Below are positions 48,644 through 58,900 of a DNA stretch of 64,000 bases, piece after piece. The notes beneath the pieces were generated by a model. That model saw only the letters and a program-made list of their open reading frames with translations, did no database searches and had not been told where the DNA came from. This DNA is from Linnemannia hyalina. Taxonomy: Eukaryota > Mortierellomycota > Mortierellomycetes > Mortierellales > Mortierellaceae. Numbering within the stretch: position 1 is the first letter of the stretch; each line of letters starts with the position of its first letter. The stretch covers positions 2,170,001 through 2,234,000 of the forward strand of contig JAHRHY010000001.1 of assembly GCA_019671135.1 (NCBI GenBank), in the 5' to 3' direction. The position numbers and the translations under genes were made by a program.

Positions 48644-49908
48644 AACTGTTTTGATGAACTGTTTTCCAAATGCTGACCTATGAACTCATTGACTGAGTTT
48701 GGATATGCGACACATCCGCCTAGTCACGTGGTGCGCCACCAAAATGGTGCGGGAAGAAAGTGTGAAAAAGAGCGACAGGCACTTATGTGTGTGTTGTTCA
48801 CTTGTCTCGATGTATTCATGAACTGTAACGAATGGCGCTGGTAGAATTAGAGCAAGGAAGGGGGTAGAAGGTAAAGAAAGGAAGTGAGAAAGAGTGAGCA
48901 AGAAAAAGAAAGGAGGTAAGGAGTTGATGGTGAAGTGCTGGTGCCTAAATTCAATCCTTTTCGTTTCCTTCATTGACGCGTCAAAGAGGACTCACAAGTG
49001 CCTACATCGTCCATGAACGCATACATGTCTCCCTCTCCCAAAATGTGCTACAGAAACCGAAAGAAAATTTTGGTTAAAGAGAGAAGGATGAAAGAGAACA
49101 AGAGGGGCGAGGATGGTGAGGGAAGGTGTGATGGTATGATGTTGCTGTGAGTGTGAGTGAAGAGGTTTAAAAAAATGGGACCCGATATGGAACATGTGGC
49201 TGTGTTCTTCGATTTTGATTTTTTTTTTATCCTCTATTGCATCGCCAAGGTCGAGAGAAAGAGAGTGTGTGTGTCAGATATAGCGATGAAAGGGAGCGAT
49301 ATGGAGAATAAGTAGAAGGTGTGTGTGTGCGGGTGTGGACCTTAGCTTATGTTTTTTATTCGCTGATACCAACGTGTTCAAGGGAGACAATTGAATACCA
49401 AGGCGAACAAGTGCGATCAAATTGTGAAAAAGACAGAGAGCGCGTGAGAGTGGGTGATGGATATGTCTGTTTTGCTGGAAGAGAGACGCGTCAATTCGAG
49501 TAGTAATAAGACTGAGAATGAGCATGTGCACAATGAAGACAGGTCTAACAAGTAAGAAGCAGTAGGGGATACAAAAAAGAAGGGCGGTTAGTGACGAGTC
49601 ATACAGACACTCTGGTGAACGAATACACACCCTTGTTCATGAATCGTTTATCGTGATCACTGATGTAGTTCCTGCCCTCAGCTGCGCTTCGATCAGCAGC
49701 ACTCTCAATAAAGGCTTACAAGTGTTACATGCACGTTCATGTACTTAATATATCTGTCTCTGTTGCTATAAAAGCCATCACACGTCTATCTTTTGGTTGG
49801 AAAAAGGTCTTTTTCTGAACAACATTACTTATATGACTTTGAAGGTACGATGGATGTATGTATGTGCGAGAGAAAAAAAGGACTGAAATAGTGCGCTACG
49901 GTGGAGAA

Positions 49909-50310
49909 AAGCAGAAGCAAAAGGAGAGCAATAAAAGAATTGGTGGCGCACGCCCAGCAAGGGATAGAAGGAAGAAATGAGAGCTATGGCAGAGATGAAG
50001 CAGAGAGGATCAAAGGACCACAAAGAAGGTTGGAGAGTGAAACGTGGAGATCTCACAGGACTCTCAGCTTTCCACACGAATCCACTCTTCCTGTGATGAG
50101 TTCCATTACTCCAATAACTGCCAGGACCAAAAAACACAGTGCCGAAAGGTTCGTACGCGGAGTCGCCGTTGTTGGTCAGTCTCAGATAGGGCATGTTATA
50201 GAGTTGAGTAGTCGAACAGCGTAACTCTCCAGATCTCGGAGTTGTCGGAAGACCCACTAGGGTCCGTGTATGCTTTGTGGCAGACGAATAGTAAGTCCTT
50301 GACTTTTAAA
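49909..50310 (-). pseudogene. Gene fragment with frame change, family not recognised
   Basis: On the - strand two adjacent blocks look like protein in different frames: AYTDPSGSSDNSEIWRVTLF (about 50268-50209), then YNMPYLRLTNNGDSAYEPFG and TVFFGPGSYWSNGTHHRKSG (about 50201-50080), with C/G-rich third positions. A single-base shift separates them, there is no clear start, and the frame enters the diverged edge of the inverted duplication. It looks like a relic cut by or adjacent to the duplication boundary. I do not recognise the family. Confidence 0.4.
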
Positions 50311-50925
50311 CAATGAGAAAAAAAGACTAATGAATCGCGTCAATCGCCAGGTAGATTTCGGGCGGGCTATGGTTCTATTATGTTTTCCTTTTACTCACTC
50401 GCACTTCCAACAGAATGGCGCAGACATGAACAGAAGGAGAAAACAGAAAATCCAAAACAGACGCAAACTAGATACTTCAAGCTTCCTATTCTCCTTTTTT
50501 ATTTTGAGGTGATAGAGGTTGATAACATTACACAGCTCTTGCATGGAATCTGGGTTTGGTTGTTACAGTATGGGAAATTGACGGCAAGGAACGCGAATGT
50601 AATTATTTTGAACATCTACTATACTTTACCTAGATCGTCAGAGAGAGAGACCCCAGTAGTCTCTGAGCGCCCCTTGAGGTTCCTTTAGCTGTATATTCTG
50701 GGAACCGATGGCTACCTTGAAGATTGTCTTGGGGACAGGCAGGTTGAGTTGTCCGAGTGAAGAAGATGTCTGATTTTCGGCGAAGTGAGAAGACTCAAGT
50801 CCGTTGGGTGCCAGTCACATCACCACTTTTTGGCGGCAAACACAAAACGCGTTTGTCAGTCGAGGTTGACGCTTCTCCTTTTCCCTCTCCCTCTCCCTTA
50901 TCACTTCTCACATTCGAATTCAACC
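50311..50925. other. Intergenic region upstream of the UBR7-like gene
   Basis: No gene is seen. The last 50 bases before the start codon are CT-rich, like other leaders in the window. Confidence 0.55.
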
Positions 50926-52907
50926 ATGGCCGAGCAGGACACCATCACCGTCTCAGAGTACATCGCCGAGCAGGAGCGTCTCGAGCAGGTACACCTACCT
51001 GATCACTCATTCGGGTCTTTGAATTCCTTCTGCACTTGCTGTCTTTTCCTTTTACAATCACTCACACGCATGCTAATATTTGGCGAACTCTGTCTTTAGG
51101 AGGCGCGCGAACTGTTTCCCAAGAAGTTTGACATGGTAAAGTAGGCCAACCCAACTTGAACCAATCAAGACATCTATTTTCAGACATTACTCCTCAACGT
51201 TCGTCTTCTGGCATGCAGGACCAGAATCAACACCCTTTGTTCTGACTCATTCGTCTCTTTTTTCATTCACAACGTCGTTATTTTTTGCATAGTGCTCAAA
51301 CAGTGCGGGATACGTGAGACAGACCGTCTACTCTTGTCTGACCTGCAACCCCAACCCATCTGAAGAATCAGGGTTCTGTTACTCTTGTAGTATCTCCTGC
51401 CACGGCGACCACAACCTTGTCGAGCTCTTCACCAAGCGGGCGTTTCGATGTGACTGCGGCACAGAAAAGTTCAAGGACGTCAAGTGTACACTCGACGCCA
51501 AGCCCACTGGAGCTGTCAACGAGTTGAATCAGTACAACCACAACTTCCTTGGACGTTTTTGTTGGTAAGCGCACAGGACTTTTTTTGTTTTGTTTTTTGT
51601 TTGTCGTGATTTCGTTATATAACTCGGAGGTTTTGCTTACGAGAGCCAGATGGGAGATACTGAGTACATGTCTGGGCAGTTCGTTAACTGATGCCTTTTG
51701 CCTTTATGATTGTATAGGTGCGATGTCCAGTACGACCCACACAAGGAAGAGAGCACAATGCTGCAGTGCGTCATTTGCGAGGACTGGTTCCATGACAGCT
51801 GCATCGGCATTGTAAGTGTACACAGGAAGGCTTATGCCGTTAGGGGGATATCAAAGCAAAGGGCAGAGAGTGAAATTCGTGCTGACAACGACTTTGACCT
51901 TTTTTTTGTCGAGCAACTAGACCCCACATGGAGACGACTTTGATGACTTCATTTGCAGGACGTGTACAAAGGACCACCCCTTCCTCAAAAGATATTTACA
52001 CCACCCCTCGTTTATGATTGGTCTCTCCGAGAAAGGTGGCGGACCAAAATCAGTCGTCATGGTAGACAGCTCCAAGGCACCTGGCAATACCAAGGATGCC
52101 ATGATCAAGGAAGATGTCAAGACTGCATTGTCTGATTCATTGGTGGATATTGTTTCGACAGAGGAGGACAAGACAACCGTTACGACGAGCACCACGACCA
52201 CATCCACATCTGTCACCACTTCTACTATGATCGCAGAGAGCAGCACTACGACGGTTGTTGCAACTACGGATTCAGTTGTTGAGAGTCAGGAAGAGAAGGT
52301 TGTCAAGGGGAAGCGCTCGCTTGAGTCAACCGCAATCAGCAACAGCGACGAAACAAAGGACTTGAACAAGCGGATCAAACTAGATGTCGAGGCTAACTCT
52401 GACAGTACCATTTGCAAGCTGGACCAACAACCCACAGACCCCTACCCGGATCAGGAAGTAAACCTCTTTGCGACCGAGGGCTGGCGCGACCTACTCTGCC
52501 AATGCACTTCTTGCATGACTATGTACACAAAGGAGGGCGTCGCGTCGTTTATTTTGGGAGAGGAGGCTGTCTATGAGGCTGAGGACGATGACGAAGCCGA
52601 GTCGTCAACGCTCGAGAGTGGTATGAAGAAGCTGGGAGAGATGGATCGCGTCCAAATGATGGACGGAATGATGGCCTACAACCGGATGCGGGACGAGGTC
52701 CGAGCTTTCCTTGAGCCATACTCCCAGCAGGGTAAGGTCGTTACCGAGAGCGACATTCATGCCTTCTTTGCAGTAAGTGAGCCTGTTTCTTTTGGAGATC
52801 GGTAGTTGTCGTGTTGTCGTGTCACTGGGGTGGTACTGACAGTTCTTTTCATTTTCTTTGAATGTCATTTGTAGGCAAAGATGGAGCAGCGGAAAAACAA
52901 CTTTTGA
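50926..52907 (+). CDS. UBR7/Mlo2-like protein: UBR box plus PHD finger
   Basis: Putative E3 ubiquitin ligase family; human UBR7 binds chromatin, and fission yeast Mlo2 is the fungal relative. Exons are 50926-50988, 51100-51135, 51293-51564, 51718-51811, 51921-52772 and 52875-52907, giving 449 residues. The UBR box (about 34-110) shows CSNSAGYVRQTVYSCLTC, CYSCSISCHGDHNLVELF and RCDCG. The PHD finger follows (CWCDVQYDPHKEESTMLQC, ICEDWFHDSCIG, FICRTC). A Ser/Thr-rich spacer leads to the conserved C-terminal region (WRDLLCQCTSC, MMAYNRMRDEVRAFLEPYSQ). All junction phases agree. The gene is convergent with PET117, 205 bp between stops. Confidence 0.93.
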
Positions 52908-53112
52908 AGCGGGCGAGCGCATACAGGACGATCCACACCGGACCCCTTCTTACGCCGCTGATCCCAAATGCTTAACGCGCAGCATGCACAATATATAAAA
53001 ACACGCCTGTAATAACCAACAATACTCAAGCACGTTCCCCCTTGATCCCATTTCAGAATGTTGTTCACACTGTGTATCGTTTATGTTTGTTAGAAATAGG
53101 AAATGGAGCGAC

Positions 53113-53494
53113 TTAATCTTCTTTCCGCACGGTCTGTTCCTCCAACAACTTGCGCTGCAACTCCTGCTGGACGGCGAGCTCGAGCACATTATCGTCCTGT
53201 CTCTTCTTCTTTGCCACACGTTCCTCGTCCTTTGCGATTCCCAAACGCATCGTCTATTATGCCGAAGAGTGGTGAATTAGGTGTTAACATAAGAACTCAT
53301 GACGAGGGAAACAAAGTTCAATGGGATACGTTTGAGGAGGGAAGGAAAGTGAGAAAGCCAGAGGGGAGCTGTTTTTGTAAGGTTGAAATGGGACGCACCT
53401 CCTTCTCGGACATTTGCTGGTAGTGGACTCCGTAGACGGTGGCGATGGTAATGAAGGAGGTGATGCCCAGGGTCATTTTCGCCTTTGTCGACAT
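53113..53494 (-). CDS. PET117: PET117-like cytochrome c oxidase assembly factor
   Basis: Small mitochondrial inner-membrane protein needed for cytochrome c oxidase assembly. Exons are 53494-53399 and 53253-53113, giving 78 residues. The N-terminal half has the family pattern MSTKAKMTLGITSF...IATVYGVHYQQ, a single membrane anchor. The C-terminal half is a charged helix (DEERVAKKKRQDDNVLELAV, LQRKLLEEQ). The intron has donor GTGCGT, unlike the usual GTAAG/GTATG here. It is transcribed in the same direction as the TOE1-like gene, whose stop is 183 bp upstream of this start codon. Confidence 0.9.
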
Positions 53495-53677
53495 GTTTGT
53501 TGAATGTGTGTTTCTGTGAATGAGAGAGGGGGTGAATAAAAAAAAAAGTTGTGAAAAAGATGCAGCAGCGATCAGCTCCACCCGTTCATTTTTTATTTGG
53601 TCGGGGCGTCGGGATTCAAGCTAACCTACAGTGACTGCTCTGCTCCTGAACCAAGGAAAAAAAAAATCGACCCTTCG

Positions 53678-55640
53678 TTATTGCGCCCGTTGTCTTTCGT
53701 GTGAAGGGCTATACTTAGTGAAAGTGCTCTTCTCAACGTTGAGGGGGAAGGACTTTCCGATGAGGTAGATCTTATTTTTGGCCTGGGACTCGACAGTTTC
53801 AATCTCGTGGTGGTGCAATTGGTGCAGAAAGATAGTTCCCGTCATGAAGGCGTCGTAGTAGGCCGAGTGGAACTTTTCGCCTGGCTGAACCACATTCTCG
53901 GTCTCCTTAGTAACAGGGGAGCTCGCTGATGTTACTGCTGTTTTCTGTGGTTGTGTTGGGCTAGCGGTGGCTTCTGTTACTGCCGGGGTGACAAAAGCCG
54001 CAGTTGGAGTTGTAGAGCTTGTAGTGTTGTTGGCTAGTTGGTCAGTCTCAATAGCAACGGTTGCCTCTGCCAACGACAACAACCCTGCGCCCTCCGAGGA
54101 TTCCACGGTCGTTCCCGGGGTTCCTTCTGTTTCTGGCTGCGATGGGGTCTGCGCTTCAACAGTCGATGGCTCATGCTTATGTTTCCGTCTCTTTTTGGAA
54201 TCCCGCTCCTTTTCCTCTGCATCCAGAATCAAGTCCAGATCGTGTGATTTCCCGCACCGCATCTTTTTCTTGCACACCCCATGGAACTATACACACGCAG
54301 TCATGAAAACGACATTTGGTTAGCTGTCGCGCCAATTTCTGACCATCCTTGACATACTTGTCAAAAGAGGAAGCTCCGATCTGTCAAAAGAGTTTAAGGC
54401 ACTTACGGCATAATCTTCGCAGTATGGCACTTGTGATCCAGACTTGACAGGTTCCGGCGCAGTGGTATCTGGCAATGGTGGCAAGGGGAGTCTGGGCTGA
54501 ATGTCAAAGGTCGAATAGAGCCGTGTAGGTATATCCTCATCCCGCATCCGTGTATCTTCTCTATCGTACTTTCGGAACAGGTACGCCAGAAAACTTGACC
54601 GCTCCCTCGTCATGTAATCTGAGATGTATTTCGTGTCGAAAAGCCCTCCTGGGAACATGTCTGACAAGTCGGCAAGAAAGGTCGACAACTTGGGTGGCAG
54701 ATCCGCGTAAAAACTATACAAGTTGCAAACAAATGGATCTTTAGTTGATGCGAACACTCAAGGTACTCTTCAGTACATAAGCACATGGCGATCAAGAATA
54801 TGTTACCTGTGGTAGAGAAAGATGAGGTCCAAGAAGCCATTGTGAACCACGACGGGGACTTGCTTTGTCATGATTCGTTTGAAGATCGATCGCATAATGC
54901 CATTAGGGTTGCCTCTGCCTCCTTCATTTGTCTATGTGTCAGCACAGGGTGCAGATAAAGTGGTGTTAGTACTCGAGCAAGAACGCCAAACGATCGCAGC
55001 GAATGAACAACAATATATTTTTGTCCGCATACCAAACGGTCGCCTCCAGTATAAGGAATGCCTTCCATGATCCATTGGTTCAGGTCCAGTCCATTTTCGG
55101 CGAGAAAGAGCATGCTGTTTGGGCTGACCATGTAATCTCTCTATAAGAGTATTGTATGAAAAAAGTCAAGGGTTAGGGGTTATTCAGGAGATGACCGGGG
55201 CGAACACGAAAACAAACAAAGCGTCCCATGCTTACTTCGACGAGCATAGAAAAGTTAAAGTTGTGGACCCTGTAGGCCCGCTCGAACTCATTGCTTCGCC
55301 TCTTCTTGCCTTTGCTCTGTTGTTGTCCAGCATCATCCATATCCACATTATAACCACCCTTGTCTTGACCAGTCTTTGACGAAGACTCGGTCTTGATGAA
55401 CAAGGAAAGACCAAAGGCCACGAGGGCATGACCTTTGGCGAGCGCACAAAGGTGCTGATACCGCTCTTGGATATCCTTTGCTCGAGTGATCTGCGAGGAT
55501 GAGCCCAGTCCTGTGAATTCGGCATCAAGAGCGATGAATGCGGCTTCCTTGAGTAAGTGGACGATCATGGGTTGCATCTGCGCCAGGTTATGTTTTGTGA
55601 CCTGGTTGTAGGTCGGCAACGGTCCTGGGACGGTATGCAT
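53678..55640 (-). CDS. TOE1: TOE1-like CAF1-family 3' exoribonuclease with CCCH zinc finger
   Basis: DEDD-type deadenylase; animal TOE1 trims 3' ends of snRNAs in the nucleus. Exons are 55640-55236, 55140-55033, 54931-54807, 54713-54407 and 54286-53678, giving 517 residues. Catalytic acids are visible: Asp39 and Glu41 (FIALDAEFTGLG), Asp206 (VVHNGFLDLIFLYHSFY) and Asp460 with His455 (FHSAYYDAFMTG). A C-X8-C-X5-C-X3-H zinc finger (CEDYAFHGVCKKKMRCGKSH) lies between the exonuclease motifs, followed by a basic patch KKRRKHKH (about 346-353, probable nuclear signal) and a Thr/Pro-rich spacer of about 90 residues. The first ATG after an in-frame TGA sets the start. It is divergent from the ATG14-like gene with 630 bp between starts. 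Confidence 0.92.
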
Positions 55641-56083
55641 GGCGCTGATGTTGGCGTTGGCGCTGGCGTTGTCGAGGAGCGTGGGTCAGTGGGTTGAGTG
55701 AAAGAATGAAAAACGTTCGTGTTATTCGTCACATTGGTGGCGCGGAAGAGTGACTGTTTGCTTTTTGGGCTAGTTGTATGAAAGAGTACGGTTGATACAG
55801 AATTTGTGGAGGAAGGAGGCGAAGGAGACAAGAGTGCGTTGCGATGATGCGCCTGGATGGTCGTTGGTATGGGCAAATGGTCAGCTGCGGTGCTGCAATC
55901 AGCCGTTGAAGGAGAACTGTTTTGTGTGTGCTTGGCAGCGGACACGTTTGCGCTGACTCGCCATAAAAATCACGAGACCCAAGGGCAACGTGCGTGAAGT
56001 GCCTCTCGATTCGCATATTTGTTCTTGACTTTGCTTCTGCTCCCTTCTTTTCACTCCTTACCTCACTCCCCTCTCTCTCTCTC

Positions 56084-56106
56084 CACACACACACACACAC
56101 ACACAC
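56084..56106. repeat. (CA)n microsatellite in the bidirectional promoter
   Basis: About 11 CA dinucleotides in the CT-rich leader of the ATG14-like gene. Confidence 0.9.
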
Positions 56107-56270
56107 TTTGTTTCAACTTCCACTCAATTCATTACTCTTGCTTCTTCCTCCTTTATACCCATTGGCTCACTCTCTCTCTTCCACGGCACCCTCATTCACA
56201 ACATACCCACACTCGTACCCTCAGAGAACAGCCAACAAACCTTCGCCTTCGCCTTTTGAACACACACACC

Positions 56271-58774
56271 ATGGACGAACGCCGGAAACCTTCTGGCGTA
56301 GTGGAATGCGGCATCTGCCATCTGCAAGGCTCACGCTCCTACACCTGTGTCAACTGCGTGCATTCAGCGTACGTCTCTCATCGCTCTCTACTTTTACCTC
56401 CGACATGGCGCAAGGCGTCTCCATTGTCTTCCTACTTTCTTCGCCTTTTTGTTTTGTCTCTCTGCCTTCGCAATTAAACTCAACGTTCATATACAACCTT
56501 TACTATTTTTGAATATTTAGGCTTATCCAGCACTGGGAAGAAATGCGGACAAGCACAGAGGAGCGCGACCAACTGGCAGCACACGTCAACCAAGTCCTCA
56601 ATCCCAAGATCAAGCAACACCAGATGTGTCTCGCTGAACGGGCAATGGCTGCTGAACACGCATCTACAATTGCAGAGGAGCGGAAGACACTATTAACCGA
56701 GTTGGAGCAAGGTAACGGACAGTGGATCGGAGATTTGTCAAGGGCTGGCAATTCGCTTTATTATTCTTTTCAGATCCGTATGTCAATGCTCATTATCAAG
56801 AAATACTCATATCTTCCTTACCCTTGCAAAAACGGCTTGAATTTAGATCGCCAAAAACTCATGCGGCTAAGAAGTAGTTTGAACCAGCGGAAGGAGACAC
56901 TGAAACTGTCAATGGCTCGTTTCCAGGTCGCCAAGATGAACGGGCCACCAGCAATCACCAATTCTGTCAACCGCATAACGGAGCACTGGGCGTCTGTTCA
57001 CCAAAAATTGGGCCATTCACGCCGTGTCCTTGTGGCGGAGGTTGTTACTCTGTTCGATCTCAAGAATGTACCCGAGCGGAGGCGGGCGACAGCAGCGTCC
57101 ATACCAACACCTACGACGTCAACAGGGGGAACCTCAGATCTGAACCAGAGCATTCTTTCCAATACCACCTCCTTGGTAGGAGGAACCACCTTTACCTCAA
57201 TACGACATAGTACCAAGAAGTCTACAAAGCTGCGGGTACGGGATTATCTTGAGGAGGACTCTTGGAACGAGTTTTTGATTGTTGGACGGCCGCTGCCCAC
57301 AGGGTATTTTGAAAGTAAGGAATGAGCCTCACATCGATTGGGACCCTGTCGAGCAGGAATATTGTGTTTGTTTGTCGCACATCAAATCTTGTCTGCACCA
57401 TAACCGAGATGCTCACCTATTTATTTATCCCACCCTGTTTCAATGGCGCCGTCTCATTTACTTCTCTTCATAGACTACGACAGGGACGAGATCAACACAA
57501 CAATTGAGAATGTCATCCATATGACCAGACTAGTGGCGTGTTACCTCGGAGTCAAGCTCCCTTTTGAAACGTTCCTCAAAAAGTCACAGTACTACATCCA
57601 CGCCGCGATGACTGTAGGAGCAAAAAGAGCACCTCTCTACCTCACCGAGGGCAACCTGATGCCGTTCACCGTCGGCTTGGCGCATCTCAACTACAACATC
57701 GCCTATCTATGTCATTCACAGGGCGTTCATATCACTCTCGCCAAGGCGCCCAATACTCTGGAGAACCTACTCGCGTGCTGTAACTCGCCTAACTTAGGCC
57801 GGTACACCAACTATGCGACTATGATGACCCGACGACGGGATGGGATGTCAGAACCAGGATCCACCGCGGACGAGGTGACCTCTCCTGTGTCACCCTCCAG
57901 CGACGAAAGCGATTATGACAACATACATCTGGGTTACAAGTCAAGATCCAGGCGTCGTTCGAGTCAAGTCGAGCAACAGCAGGTGTCATCATCGCCCGGA
58001 CCCGATCAGTTTGATCTGAAAGTTGAGGAGCTGGTGGCGATTATGCAAGGACGGCAGGACGAGGAATCGGTAGCTTTTGGTGGAGTGCATATCCAGACCA
58101 ACGTTGCCAGTCATCTCAGACCCCCACCAGAGTACATTGACGAGATCATTATGCATGACGATCAGGAGGAAGAAGATGGCATGTACACCTTTACCGACAA
58201 TGTTGGCGGCGGCGGCAATCTGAACAGAGCACATGAAGGATCGAACTACAGCCCCGAAACCAGTACTGCGAACAGTGTCAACAGTGGCGCGCCGATTGTG
58301 CCCCGCACGTCTACTTCCGAGGCCATGTTCTTGCCAGAGTCTTCTCGATACCAGCGGCGATCACCGCACCCTTCACGAGACCGGAATCGCGCCTATTCTC
58401 AGAAATCCGAACATGGAGATTACCCGATAAGCGGGAGCGGTGGAGCAGGAAGCAGCAGCAACAGCAGCGTCAGCAATGGTGGCGCCAATGGAAGTGGTGA
58501 ACAAGGGGAGCCCGAGAACTGGACGTTTCTGGATGTTGATATCTTCCGGGTGCCCAGTTCAGTCAATCGAGGATCGAGTCTGCTGTCAGGACGTGGATGG
58601 CCTGACATGTCTGTTCTCAAGCGTGTCGGGAGTGCTATGGGCGGTGCGGCGGCGGGGTTAGTCAATGGCGCAGCATCTATGAGCCCTGCAGTCAGCCAAA
58701 GTGCCCGGCGGCGGTTCTTGTCCACGGACAGCGGGTCCAATTACCCGACGATATCCAGCTCGGCGCCCTCTTGA
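56271..58774 (+). CDS. ATG14: ATG14/UVRAG-family subunit of the Vps34 PI3-kinase complex
   Basis: Directs the class III PI3-kinase complex to autophagosome formation sites. Exons are 56271-56368, 56521-56711, 56847-57314 and 57474-58774, giving 685 residues. The N-terminus has the paired cysteines typical of Atg14 (CGIC at 13-16, CVNC at 26-29). A long coiled coil follows (about 35-150: EEMRTSTEERDQLAAHVNQV, DRQKLMRLRSSLNQRKETLK), which in the family binds Vps30/Beclin. The C-terminal domain includes HMTRLVACYLGVKLPFET, HAAMTVGAKRAPLYLTEGNL and GLAHLNYNIAYLCHSQGV. A long Ser/Gly-rich tail completes it. The cysteines favour ATG14 over UVRAG/Vps38, but the family split is not certain. Intron 2 (56712-56846) is 135 nt and stop-free. 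Convergent with Aladin, 126 bp apart. Confidence 0.87.
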
Positions 58775-58797
58775 CCAAATGGTCGCAGTTACCTCAT

Positions 58798-58803
58798 AAT
58801 AAA
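58798..58803 (+). terminator. AATAAA poly(A) signal of the ATG14-like gene
   Basis: AATAAA 24 bp after the stop, in the 126-bp convergent gap. Confidence 0.5.
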
Positions 58804-58900
58804 AAAACAAACAAAAACCACTTCATGAAGCATTATTCTTTGTTTTTGTTGGTATTTTGTTTTGTGTTTCTTGTGGATATGAGACTAATTGCTGCAGCGT

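Larger units (their letters stand above)
47029..49908 (-). repeat. Right arm of the large inverted duplication
   Basis: Reverse-complement copy of the left arm (about 23750-26590), with the second tRNA-Pro. The near-identical core is about 47275-49733; the edges are diverged. The two cores are separated by about 20.9 kb of single-copy DNA with five genes. No convincing protein gene is present; the longer frames are CT-rich translations. Confidence 0.9.
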
